DNA of 56,815 nt from Chitinophaga pinensis (GTDB lineage: Bacteria; Bacteroidota; Bacteroidia; Chitinophagales; Chitinophagaceae), in assembly GCA_945865645.1 (NCBI GenBank), contig CAMBEI010000012.1, positions 1 to 56,815 of the forward strand, written 5' to 3'. The notes under the pieces were generated by a model. It was given only the letters and a program-made list of their open reading frames with translations. It was not told the DNA's origin and ran no database searches. Made by a program: the position numbers and the translations under genes. How positions within the stretch are numbered: position 1 is the stretch's first letter; the number at the start of each line of letters is the position of its first letter. Below are positions 17,947 to 25,993 of this stretch, piece by piece.

Positions 17947-18921
17947 ATGAGTAAAGGACCAGTTTCCAACTTTATTGAACATCATTACAAGCATTTTAAC
18001 GCAGCAGCTTTAATGGATGCTGCAAAAGGTTATGTAACACACCTGGATGAAGGTGGTAAAATGATGATTACCTTAGCAGGCGCTATGAGTACTGCAGAGC
18101 TAGGATTGAGTTTGGCAGAAATGATTCGCCAGGACAAAGTGAGCATTATCAGTTGTACGGGGGCTAATCTGGAAGAAGATATTATGAACTTGGTGGCGCA
18201 CAGTCATTATAAAAGAGTGCCTAATTATCGCGATTTAAGTCCACAGGAAGAATGGGACTTGCTGGAAAATCATTATAACCGCGTTACCGATACCTGTATT
18301 CCGGAAGAAGAAGCTTTTAGAAGACTACAGCAGCATATTCATAAAATTTGGAAAGATGCGGATGATAAAGGCGAACGTTATTTTCCGCATGAATATATGT
18401 ATAAGATGCTACTGAGTGGTTTGCTGGAGCAGTATTACGAGATTGACCCCAAGAACAGCTGGATGCTGGCTGCTGCACAAAAAAATATTCCGATAGTAGT
18501 ACCCGGTTGGGAAGACAGTACCATGGGAAATATTTTTGCTTCGTACATTATTAAAAACGAATTAAAAGCCACAACTATGAAGAGTGGTATTGAATATATG
18601 GTTTGGTTGGCCGATTGGTATCGTAATAATTCTGCAGGAAAAGGTGTTGGATTCTTCCAGATAGGTGGTGGTATTGCCGGCGATTTTCCCATTTGTGTTG
18701 TACCGATGATGTATCAAGATTTAGAATGGCATGATGTTCCGTTTTGGAGTTATTTTTGTCAGATAAGTGATTCTACAACTTCTTATGGGAGCTACTCTGG
18801 AGCGGTCCCTAACGAAAAAATTACCTGGGGTAAATTAGATATTCATACACCTAAATTTATTGTAGAGAGTGATGCTACCATTGTGGCCCCGCTAATATTT
18901 GCGTGGGTATTAGGTTGGTAA
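17947..18921 (+). CDS. Deoxyhypusine synthase-like NAD-dependent enzyme
   Basis: 324 residues across the DHS Rossmann-like fold. Features include MITLAGAMSTAELG and SIISCTGANLEEDI (NAD and spermidine region), and the C-terminal ITWGKLDIHTPKFIVESDAT. Lys296 in WGK aligns with the catalytic lysine of eukaryotic DHS (the WGKI motif) that forms the imine with the aminobutyl group. Bacteria lack eIF5A, so the acceptor must differ; bacterial relatives are linked to polyamine (homospermidine-type) chemistry, but which reaction occurs here is unknown. It stands alone with its own promoter. The frame and length appear intact. Confidence 0.88.
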   Translation: MSKGPVSNFIEHHYKHFNAAALMDAAKGYVTHLDEGGKMMITLAGAMSTAELGLSLAEMIRQDKVSIISCTGANLEEDIMNLVAHSHYKRVPNYRDLSPQEEWDLLENHYNRVTDTCIPEEEAFRRLQQHIHKIWKDADDKGERYFPHEYMYKMLLSGLLEQYYEIDPKNSWMLAAAQKNIPIVVPGWEDSTMGNIFASYIIKNELKATTMKSGIEYMVWLADWYRNNSAGKGVGFFQIGGGIAGDFPICVVPMMYQDLEWHDVPFWSYFCQISDSTTSYGSYSGAVPNEKITWGKLDIHTPKFIVESDATIVAPLIFAWVLGW

Positions 18922-19071
18922 GCCCTCCTCTGAACTACATTCTTTTTTAGCTTTAACACCGGTGGAGTTAGGAAATAGAAGAGATTGAAGCGCAGACTCA
19001 ATTAAATTAAAATACTTGCATTATTTACAGGTATTTTTTTATTACTTAATCTTTTTTGCTTTCCTTCCCGA

Positions 19072-19089
19072 GGGGGAGGGTTGGGAGGG
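19072..19089 (+). other. G-quadruplex-type motif between convergent genes
   Basis: The plus strand reads GGGGG-A-GGG-TT-GGG-A-GGG, four G-tracts with 1-2 nt loops, in otherwise AT-rich DNA. It lies 150 bp after the DHS-like stop and 5 bp before the M28 stop. A CCTTCCC just upstream could instead pair with the first G-tracts as a hairpin. It may affect transcription ends; function is inference. Confidence 0.45.
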
Positions 19090-19093
19090 TTCT

Positions 19094-20674
19094 TTATCTC
19101 ACTCCCATATTCAACGGGGTATCTCTTTTCAACATCCCATCTCTGTTAGCCATTTCCCAAGCGGTATAAAATATCATACGCACTCTTTTTTCATATAGGC
19201 TCCAGTTTATTTTTTCAATTGTATCGGTTGGTTGGTGATAATCTGCTTTTAGCATTCCATCATAGAAAAATAAAATGGGGATTCCTTTACGAGCAAAATT
19301 ATAATGATCACTGCGAAAATAAATACGGTTTTGATCGTTGGGGTCATCAAATTTATAATCCAAAATTAAACCGGTATATTTTTTATTTACAACCTCACTA
19401 ATAACGGATAAATCACTGCTAATTTTATCATGTCCAATAACATACACATAATTAAGGGTATCGTCAGTTTTGCGTTCCGTATCAACGCGGCCAACCATAT
19501 CGATATTTAAATCAACACTTGTTTTTTCCAAAGGATAAAATGGATGATCGCTATAATATTCGCTACCCCACAATCCTTTTTCTTCGCCACTAACCGCCAT
19601 AAATACGATTGTTCTTCTAGGTCGATTGCCTTCGGCAGCAGCTTTTGCAAATGCCTCAGCCATATTTATAACGGCACAAGTGCCACTGCCATCATCATCA
19701 GCACCGTAATATATTTTTCCATTACGCATGCCCAGGTGATCATAATGTCCAGTTAAAAATACATACTCATCTTTTTTATCGGTTCCTTCAACTATACCTA
19801 CCACATTGCTGGCGTTAATGGTTGTTCTAAATTTTTCAAATAAATAAGTTACTTTGATTTTTCTTTCCATAGCCCATTGGTCTCCTATTATTCCGTTTGC
19901 TTTTACAATTTTAAGTAAACTATCAAAATTATTACCGATAATATTTTTTGCAAAGGCATGAGAAATCTGTACAAAGTTTAATGATTTTGTTCCAGCATTT
20001 TCTTTTGGATAATACACACCTGTTTTTTTACCATTAACAACTGAACGTTCGTTAAAGGTTTCTTGGCTGGGGTTTATTACAATTACTCCTGCTGCTCCTT
20101 TGGCAGCAGCAGCTTCTAGCTTTTTTGTAATACCAGGGAAGGTCCAGGCGCTGGAACGTGCGGTGCCGCTTAAAAAATATTTTCCATCTTTTTTAGGTTC
20201 ACCCAAAAAGAGAATAACTATTTTTCCTTTTACATCAAGTCCAGTATAGTCAGTATATTTTTCGTCATCAATGCCGTAACCAGCAAAAATAATTTTATTG
20301 CTTTTAAATTTTCCGGTTTCATTGTTATTAATATTTATGATAAAATCTTTACCATATATAGCTGCGTTACCAGCAACAGTAAGATCAGCTGTTTTTAAAC
20401 TGTCCTGATACAGTGGATAAAACTGCTGATAGTCATTTAAAGAAGCAACTGGTTTTAATCCTATGGTTTTAAACTGTGTTTCAATATAATTTGCGGCTTT
20501 TCGTTGTCCCTCGGTGCCGGTTTCGCGTCCTTCCATTTCGGCACTGGCAATAATGCTAAGGTGTTTATAAAGATTATCAATATTAATTGTTGTAGCATAT
20601 TTTGTTGCCATATCTGTTTGCGCATTTGTAATAGCAGCAACAAATAGGCCCAGGGATAAAAATATTTTTTTCAT
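19094..20674 (-). CDS. Secreted M28-family zinc aminopeptidase with PA domain
   Basis: 526 residues. Signal peptide MKKIFLSLGLFVAAITNAQ. A protease-associated domain occupies about residues 100-250 (KGKIVILFLGEPKK, AAAKGAAGVIVINPSQ). The M28 di-zinc site is complete: GHYDHLG, YYGADDDGSG, SGEEKGLWGSEYY with the catalytic glutamate, NIDMVGR, and the distal histidine in RSDHYNFARKGIPI. These enzymes trim N-terminal residues or gamma-glutamyl peptides in the periplasm or outside. The gene is convergent with the DHS-like gene. Confidence 0.92.
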   Translation of the reverse strand: MKKIFLSLGLFVAAITNAQTDMATKYATTINIDNLYKHLSIIASAEMEGRETGTEGQRKAANYIETQFKTIGLKPVASLNDYQQFYPLYQDSLKTADLTVAGNAAIYGKDFIININNNETGKFKSNKIIFAGYGIDDEKYTDYTGLDVKGKIVILFLGEPKKDGKYFLSGTARSSAWTFPGITKKLEAAAAKGAAGVIVINPSQETFNERSVVNGKKTGVYYPKENAGTKSLNFVQISHAFAKNIIGNNFDSLLKIVKANGIIGDQWAMERKIKVTYLFEKFRTTINASNVVGIVEGTDKKDEYVFLTGHYDHLGMRNGKIYYGADDDGSGTCAVINMAEAFAKAAAEGNRPRRTIVFMAVSGEEKGLWGSEYYSDHPFYPLEKTSVDLNIDMVGRVDTERKTDDTLNYVYVIGHDKISSDLSVISEVVNKKYTGLILDYKFDDPNDQNRIYFRSDHYNFARKGIPILFFYDGMLKADYHQPTDTIEKINWSLYEKRVRMIFYTAWEMANRDGMLKRDTPLNMGVR

Positions 20675-20791
20675 TTTTAAATTTTAGTAATAACCCACTA
20701 CAAAACATAATGGTTGCAAAAGCAAAATAATTAAAAAATAGCTGATAAAGATTTTATTTTTGATAAGTGTTGAGATAAATTTTCAGGAATT

Positions 20792-21241
20792 TTAGCAGTA
20801 AATTTTATCTACTCTTTTCTGATGACGTCCTCCTTCAAAAGGGGTATTCATAAAAATGTCTAGTATTTTTTTTGCATCACCATCCCGCACAAAACGGGCA
20901 GGAATACAAATAATATTGGCATCATTGTGTTTACGTGCTAGTTCGGCTAATTCTTCTCCCCAGCAAATAGCTGCTCTTACGCCAACATGTTTATTAGCCG
21001 TAATAGCTACACCGTTGGCGCTACCACATAATAAAATTCCAAAAGCAGCTTCGCCTTTTTCTACGGCCCAAGCTACAGGGTGGGCAAAGTCTGGGTAGTC
21101 TACAGAATCTTTATTAAAGGTTCCAAAATCTGTAAAGGTTAAACCTTCCCCATCAAATACAGAGATAAGGTCTTCTTTGCAATCAAAACCTGCATGATCG
21201 CATCCTATGGCTATGGGAAGTTTTAAATTGAAGGCCGACAT
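20792..21241 (-). CDS. rpiB: Ribose-5-phosphate isomerase B
   Basis: 149 residues. The N-terminal IAIGCDHAGFDCKEDL, the active-site LLCGSANGVAITANKH (Cys acting as base) and NDANIICIPARFV are diagnostic of RpiB/LacAB. It interconverts ribose-5-phosphate and ribulose-5-phosphate in the pentose phosphate pathway. The usual CGSGNG loop reads CGSANG here, a conservative change. It starts 70 bp after the tatC stop and is in the same direction. Confidence 0.93.
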   Translation of the reverse strand: MSAFNLKLPIAIGCDHAGFDCKEDLISVFDGEGLTFTDFGTFNKDSVDYPDFAHPVAWAVEKGEAAFGILLCGSANGVAITANKHVGVRAAICWGEELAELARKHNDANIICIPARFVRDGDAKKILDIFMNTPFEGGRHQKRVDKIYC

Positions 21242-21310
21242 AATAATTGTGAATTTATAATTAATGTAAAATTACGTGCACTAAGTTAATCAATAATTTA
21301 ACTTGCTTTA

Positions 21311-22195
21311 TTAGTTCCATTCTTTTTCTTCTCTAGCTTTTTTTTTGTCTATCCGAGCAACTAGTAGCACACTAATTTCGTATAATAAAAGAAGGGGGAT
21401 AGCTACAATTGTTTGGCTTGTAACATCAGGCGACGGGGTAATAACTGCAGCAACAATAAGGATTATCACAAATGCATATTTTCTATATTGCTTTAAAAAC
21501 TTTGCTGTAATTAAACCTATTTTTCCTAATACATAAGCAAGAATAGGTAGTTCGAAGGCGATGCCACAACCTAGTATTAAGTTAGTAAGACTATCTATAT
21601 AATCATTAATGGAGGGTCGGTAAATAATGGCTCCTGATTTTCCGAGGGTAAAACTGGCTAAAAAATTAAAGGTAAAAGGGGCTAATAAATAATAACCAAA
21701 AGCTGAGCCTAAAAAGAAACAAAGTGAAACCCAGAAAATGCTTCCCCGGGCAGATTTTTTTTCTTTGGGAGAAAGTGCAGGTTTAACAAAGCGCCAAAAT
21801 TCCCAAAAAATATAAGGGAAGGCAACAATGATTGCGCCAATTAATGCAATGGAAATAGCAGATGTAAACGTGCCATTTACCTCTGTTACCTGAAAATCGA
21901 TTTTTACAGGAGGCATACATAATCCATTGCCGATACCCAACCAATGCCCAAATCGGCATAAGAGATCATAGGTAACGAATTTTTGACTGGAAGGAGCAAG
22001 TATGATTTCATCATAAACCCAATCAATATATACGAAAATAGCAATAGCTGCAGCTAGCCAAACGATAACTGAACGCATCAAATGCCAGCGCAAAGCTTCA
22101 ATATGACCCATAAAAGACATTTCTTCCGGTTCGGGATTGTCTTTACTGCGTAGACGCTTAAAAAATTTTTTTCTATCTGTTGATTCTGTAGTCAA
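21311..22195 (-). CDS. tatC: Sec-independent translocase subunit TatC
   Basis: About 294 residues and six transmembrane helices, with the cytosolic GHIEALRWHLMRS signature near the N-terminus that contacts twin-arginine signal peptides, and FWEFWRFVKPALSPKEKK after helix 2. TatC is the core receptor of the Tat exporter for folded proteins. I place the start at the TTG at 22195, not 22228, because a perfect -7 box (22213-22220) sits inside the longer frame. No tatA or tatB gene is in the window. A periplasmic insert of about 45 residues follows helix 1. Confidence 0.92.
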   Translation of the reverse strand: MTTESTDRKKFFKRLRSKDNPEPEEMSFMGHIEALRWHLMRSVIVWLAAAIAIFVYIDWVYDEIILAPSSQKFVTYDLLCRFGHWLGIGNGLCMPPVKIDFQVTEVNGTFTSAISIALIGAIIVAFPYIFWEFWRFVKPALSPKEKKSARGSIFWVSLCFFLGSAFGYYLLAPFTFNFLASFTLGKSGAIIYRPSINDYIDSLTNLILGCGIAFELPILAYVLGKIGLITAKFLKQYRKYAFVIILIVAAVITPSPDVTSQTIVAIPLLLLYEISVLLVARIDKKKAREEKEWN

Positions 22196-22212
22196 TGATA
22201 TAATTTGGAAGG

Positions 22213-22220
22213 CAAAGGTA
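22213..22220 (-). promoter_or_regulatory. -7 box TACCTTTG for tatC
   Basis: Perfect TAnnTTTG on the minus strand. It falls inside the longest possible tatC frame and so argues that translation begins downstream, at the TTG at 22195 with a leader of about 13 nt. Confidence 0.5.
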
Positions 22221-22263
22221 AAGCACAAAGACCTTAATTAAGCAGTTGTATTTATATATTGCT

Positions 22264-22368
22264 TTATTGTTGATAGAGATTAAAGCGTTCTGTAAAAAGA
22301 GAAGTCCCTGTAGAAACAGGGGCCGTTACCAAAACTAACTGCTTATCAGAAATTTTAATTATCGTGTC
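22264..22368 (-). pseudogene. Possible C-terminal gene remnant between prfA and tatC
   Basis: The minus strand encodes DTIIKISDKQLVLVTAPVST then GTSLFTERFNLYQQ and a TAA, a protein-like sequence with no start codon. The same frame continues upstream through two adjacent stops into NSYNKLVGIGFALK, and an adjacent frame reads IITPDIKKYLTVIIN. This looks like the tail of a decayed secreted or lipocalin-like protein, though the family call is only a resemblance. It occupies the 3' half of the 427-bp gap between prfA and tatC; the remainder (to about 22560) is AT-rich with scattered stops. Confidence 0.35.
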
Positions 22369-22577
22369 TTATTACTTTAACGCAAAACCAATGCCAACTA
22401 GTTTATTATAACTGTTAAGTATTTCTTAATATCTGGGGTAATAATTTAACCTTGCTATCCACTAGCTAGAAAAATACCTAATTATTTGGAGTAGGTTATT
22501 TTCATTTATTAAAGGAAGCAAATATCCTCAAGGGTAATTAGGTATACTTTTTAAAATTTGGGCATTAAAAAAAATAA

Positions 22578-22604
22578 AAAACACCCTGATAATCAGCGTG
22601 TTTT
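22578..22604 (-). terminator. Hairpin terminator after prfA
   Basis: AAAACAC (22578-22584) pairs with GTGTTTT (22598-22604), with an inner CTGA/TCAG stem around a TAA loop and one mismatch. It begins 52 bp after the prfA stop on the minus strand and is followed there by a T-rich run, so it is a likely intrinsic terminator for prfA. Confidence 0.7.
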
Positions 22605-22655
22605 AATGATGATATCCTTTATATAATTTACAGGTTCAAACTCAAGTTTAGCTTT

Positions 22656-23720
22656 TTAATTCTCACCGGTTAGTTTTTCTGCATTTTCTGCAAATTGAAG
22701 GGCTTCTAAAAACTCATTAATTTCGCCATTTAAAATGGTATCTAAATTATAAACTGTTAATCCAATACGATGATCGGTAACCCGACCTTGCGGAAAATTA
22801 TAGGTTCTTATTTTGGCACTTCTGTCGCCAGTACTTACCAGACTTTTTCGCATATGAGCCGTGGCTTCCTCCACTTTTCGTACCTCTTCATCATACAATC
22901 TAGTTCTGAGCATTTCCATCGCTTTAATTCTGTTGCCCAGCTGCGATCGATCTGTTTGGCACATTACAACAATACCAGTTGGTTTATGTGTAAGAAACAC
23001 TTTTGTTTCTACTTTATTTACATTTTGGCCTCCGGCACCACCACTTCTAGCTGTTTCCATTTTTACATCAGATTCTTTTAATTCTACATCTACATCCTCT
23101 GCCTCGGGCATTACAGCTACAGTTACAGCACTGGTATGTACACGACCACTAGCCTCAGTATCAGGTACACGCTGTACACGATGAACACCACTTTCAAATT
23201 TTAAAACGCCGTACACATCATCGCCAATTACTTCTACTTGCACCTCTTTATAGCCTCCTACGGTTCCTTCGCTTTCGCTTAATATGGCAGTTTTCCAGCC
23301 TTTCTTTTCGCAGTATTTTAAATACATACGTAGTAAATCGCCAGCAAAAAGAGATGCCTCATCACCACCTGTACCCGCTCTTATTTCTAAAATAGCATTC
23401 TTTTCATCGTAAGGGTCTTTTGGGATCAACATATTACGAAGAGTTTTTTCCAAGGCCTCTTTTTTTATTTCTAAATCGGGCAATTCTTGTTTAGCAAGCG
23501 ACCTCATTTCTTCGTCATCTCCATTTAGCACTTCTTTATTAAATGCAATATCATCAAGCAGTTTAATATACTCGTTTCTGGCCAATACAACTTTTTCCAA
23601 ACTGCGATATTCTTTACTAGTGGCAGTAAATTTTTTGTTATCGCTTACAATTTCCGGATTTGTGAGTGCAACGCCAAGGTTATCGAAACGTGCTTTTATA
23701 GCATCTAATTTATCTAACAT
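22656..23720 (-). CDS. prfA: Peptide chain release factor 1
   Basis: 354 residues. The GGQ peptidyl-hydrolysis motif appears in [14 protein letters not shown], preceded by the [17 protein letters not shown] region; RF1 recognises UAA and UAG. Coding sequence and length are normal for the family. It is followed by a hairpin terminator and preceded by an inverted repeat (23738-23785) next to its start. Confidence 0.97.
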   Translation of the reverse strand: MLDKLDAIKARFDNLGVALTNPEIVSDNKKFTATSKEYRSLEKVVLARNEYIKLLDDIAFNKEVLNGDDEEMRSLAKQELPDLEIKKEALEKTLRNMLIPKDPYDEKNAILEIRAGTGGDEASLFAGDLLRMYLKYCEKKGWKTAILSESEGTVGGYKEVQVEVIGDDVYGVLKFESGVHRVQRVPDTEASGRVHTSAVTVAVMPEAEDVDVELKESDVKMETARSGGAGGQNVNKVETKVFLTHKPTGIVVMCQTDRSQLGNRIKAMEMLRTRLYDEEVRKVEEATAHMRKSLVSTGDRSAKIRTYNFPQGRVTDHRIGLTVYNLDTILNGEINEFLEALQFAENAEKLTGEN

Positions 23721-23737
23721 GATTTAATTTTAATTTT

Positions 23738-23785
23738 TACAAGCGGTTGTAACATTTTTTATCATTGTTGCGACAATCGCTTGTA
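23738..23785. repeat. 13-bp inverted repeat in the prfA/amidohydrolase divergent region
   Basis: TACAAGCGGTTGT (23738-23750) and ACAATCGCTTGTA (23773-23785) are complementary at 12 of 13 positions with a 22-bp spacer. The left arm starts 17 bp upstream of the prfA start codon. It could be an operator, a leader stem, or the ends of a small mobile element. Confidence 0.5.
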
Positions 23786-23820
23786 CTGCATACCTTTGTT
23801 CTGTTTAATTAAGTGTTATC

Positions 23821-23835
23821 CCGATAATTTATCGG
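23821..23835. promoter_or_regulatory. Short perfect palindrome CCGATAA-T-TTATCGG
   Basis: Seven-base arms around one central base, 34 bp before the amidohydrolase start at 23870. The symmetry suits a dimeric regulator or a dispersed palindromic repeat; no regulator can be named. Confidence 0.4.
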
Positions 23836-23869
23836 TAGCGGCAAATTTACAATATATCAAGCAATCATT

Positions 23870-25051
23870 TTGTACAGAAAATTTTCGGCAGATAATATTT
23901 TCAATGGATTTGAATTTGCTCACAATCAGGTGTTAATTACTGATGCAGTGGGGGTGATAGTTGATTTAGTTACCGAAAACGAAGCGGGCGACGGCGTAGA
24001 AAAATTAAACGGCATCCTTTGTCCCGGATTTATTAATGCGCATTGTCACCTAGAACTTTCGCATATGAAAGGCCTTGTGCCAAAAAATACAGGTATTGTT
24101 GATTTTGTTTTACAGGTTATAAATAAACGACATGCTGAAGAAGTTCAAATATTATCCGCCATAGAAATTGCCGAAAAGGAAATGCTGCAGAATGGCATTG
24201 TTGCCGTGGGAGACATTTGTAACAATACACTCAGCATCACGCAAAAAAATAAGGGCAGACTACAGTATCATAATTTTATTGAAACCAGCGGCTTTGTACC
24301 AGAATTTGCAAAGAATAGGTTTGATAAATCATTGATGTATTTGCAAGAATATAAAAAAAATGCAAAAGGGCAGTCATCAACAATTAACCCTCATGCTCCT
24401 TATTCCGTTTCGCCCGAACTATTTGGAATGATTAATAATTTTCCTGATAATAATTTAATAACTATTCACAACCAAGAGACCGCTGCCGAAAATTATTTTT
24501 TTGAAAAAAGTGTAGGTGATTTCTGTCGACTATATGAACAAATGGGTACTGATATCTCGGTTTTTAAACCAACGGGTAAATCAAGCCTGCAAAACTGGTT
24601 ACCCTATTTTACCAAAGCACAATCAATTATTTTAGTGCACAATGTTTTTACATCTGAAAGTGATTTATTATTTACAAAAATACAAACTTTAAACTGTAAA
24701 ATGCAATTTTTTTTCTGCCTATGTGCCAATGCAAATATTTATATAAGTAATACATTGCCTGATGTAAATATGCTGATGCAGCATACAGATAATATTATTT
24801 TAGGAACAGATAGTTTAGCCTCAAATGATCAGTTAAGTATATTAGAAGAAATAAAAACACTTCAAAATAATTTTAAAAATTTGGATTTAACAATATTATT
24901 AAAATGGGCTACTAGTAATGGGTCTAAAGCTTTGCAAATGGATAATAAATTAGGTAGTTTTAAAAAAGGGAAGCAGCCCGGTATAGTATTACTGGAAGGT
25001 GCTGAAGCGCTAAGAATAAATAATAATACTTTAGCAAAGCGTATTTTGTGA
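23870..25051 (+). CDS. Amidohydrolase (chlorohydrolase/SAH-deaminase-like)
   Basis: 393 residues from a TTG at 23870; no ATG exists upstream in frame after the preceding stop. The metal-binding HxH is at residues 58 and 60 (GFINAHCHLELSH), a central HAPYSVSPELF supplies another ligand, ITIHNQETAAEN the following one and LGTDSLASND the catalytic aspartate. These are the features of metal-dependent hydrolases acting on deaminated or cyclic amide substrates. The specific substrate is unknown. Confidence 0.87.
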   Translation: MYRKFSADNIFNGFEFAHNQVLITDAVGVIVDLVTENEAGDGVEKLNGILCPGFINAHCHLELSHMKGLVPKNTGIVDFVLQVINKRHAEEVQILSAIEIAEKEMLQNGIVAVGDICNNTLSITQKNKGRLQYHNFIETSGFVPEFAKNRFDKSLMYLQEYKKNAKGQSSTINPHAPYSVSPELFGMINNFPDNNLITIHNQETAAENYFFEKSVGDFCRLYEQMGTDISVFKPTGKSSLQNWLPYFTKAQSIILVHNVFTSESDLLFTKIQTLNCKMQFFFCLCANANIYISNTLPDVNMLMQHTDNIILGTDSLASNDQLSILEEIKTLQNNFKNLDLTILLKWATSNGSKALQMDNKLGSFKKGKQPGIVLLEGAEALRINNNTLAKRIL

Positions 25052-25093
25052 GAACCTAATTATGATTAAAATTACTTGTTAGTATTTTGGTTC

Positions 25094-25825
25094 TTATAAC
25101 ACTTCGTGTAGCACTATTAAAGTTTTCATTTGTCCAAAATCTGTCATATGTAAAGCATAATATTCTAGGTATCTCATTAATAAATATCTTCTTATTTCCC
25201 TATTTAGTTTGAATTCTTCTAACTCATGAGGCTGCATTACTTTTAATAGTTGGGCAGTAAGTTCCGCATTTTTTCCTTCTATAAAATTTGAATGAGTAGG
25301 TTGGCGGTTGATAAAATGACCTTCTTGTAAATCCAATATCAAATTGTCGGTATTAAAATTATCAATCATTCTAAATCCAAAAAAATATGTAAGGTGCAGG
25401 GTAAAGAATAAAGTAAAATTTGCGGCAACAATTTTATCGCTTTTATCTAATTGTAAAAAAGAATCTTCACAAAAATTAAAAAGATTAGAATTAGGTTCGG
25501 GTTGCTTTAGGCATTTTTGTATTAGCTCAGCCATAAAAGAAGCGATACTATTTTTTATTACATCATTAAGCAAGTTGTAATAAAGCACCGACCACGAGAA
25601 TTCTTTAATACGCTGTATCGGTTTATTTTCGTTATGGTAAACAACCAAATCTAAAATAGCTGTAGGTTGAAAATGATTGGCTTTTGAAGAAGATTTTTTT
25701 GATGTTCTAACACCATTAATCATATAGGTTTGTATCCCAAATATTTCGGTAAATATGGTAACTACCAAGCTAGTTTCGCCATATTTAATACTTTTAAGTA
25801 CGATGCCTTTGGTTTTATATGTCAT
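25094..25825 (-). CDS. recO: DNA repair protein RecO
   Basis: 243 residues. N-terminal OB-fold (TKGIVLKSIKYGETSLVVTI, TEIFGIQTYMINGVR) and a helical C-terminal domain, matching RecO, which loads RecA with RecR onto SSB-coated DNA. The zinc-finger cysteines of many RecO proteins are absent. Its start is preceded by a strong Shine-Dalgarno sequence, unusual for this lineage. It is convergent with the amidohydrolase gene. Confidence 0.9.
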   Translation of the reverse strand: MTYKTKGIVLKSIKYGETSLVVTIFTEIFGIQTYMINGVRTSKKSSSKANHFQPTAILDLVVYHNENKPIQRIKEFSWSVLYYNLLNDVIKNSIASFMAELIQKCLKQPEPNSNLFNFCEDSFLQLDKSDKIVAANFTLFFTLHLTYFFGFRMIDNFNTDNLILDLQEGHFINRQPTHSNFIEGKNAELTAQLLKVMQPHELEEFKLNREIRRYLLMRYLEYYALHMTDFGQMKTLIVLHEVL

Positions 25826-25835
25826 GTGAACAGTA

Positions 25836-25843
25836 ACCTCCTT
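25836..25843 (-). promoter_or_regulatory. Canonical Shine-Dalgarno AAGGAGGT before recO
   Basis: The minus strand reads AAGGAGGT with 10 nt to the ATG at 25825. Bacteroidota seldom use such sites, and I see no comparable one before the other genes here, so this ribosome binding site stands out. Confidence 0.7.
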
Positions 25844-25993
25844 ATTATGATTTAGAGGGGTAGTTTTTATATTTTGATAAAATAAAAATTATTAAATACT
25901 GCAAGTTTAAGTCATCCAACAAATACAATCCCAAACAAATTATCTTTCTTTGCACAATTATTAATTAAATATTATTAAATAATCCATTATTAT

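Noticed and set aside
22640..22655. tRNA-like GGTTCAAACTC near the prfA stop
   Set aside because: No acceptor or anticodon stem can be built around it.
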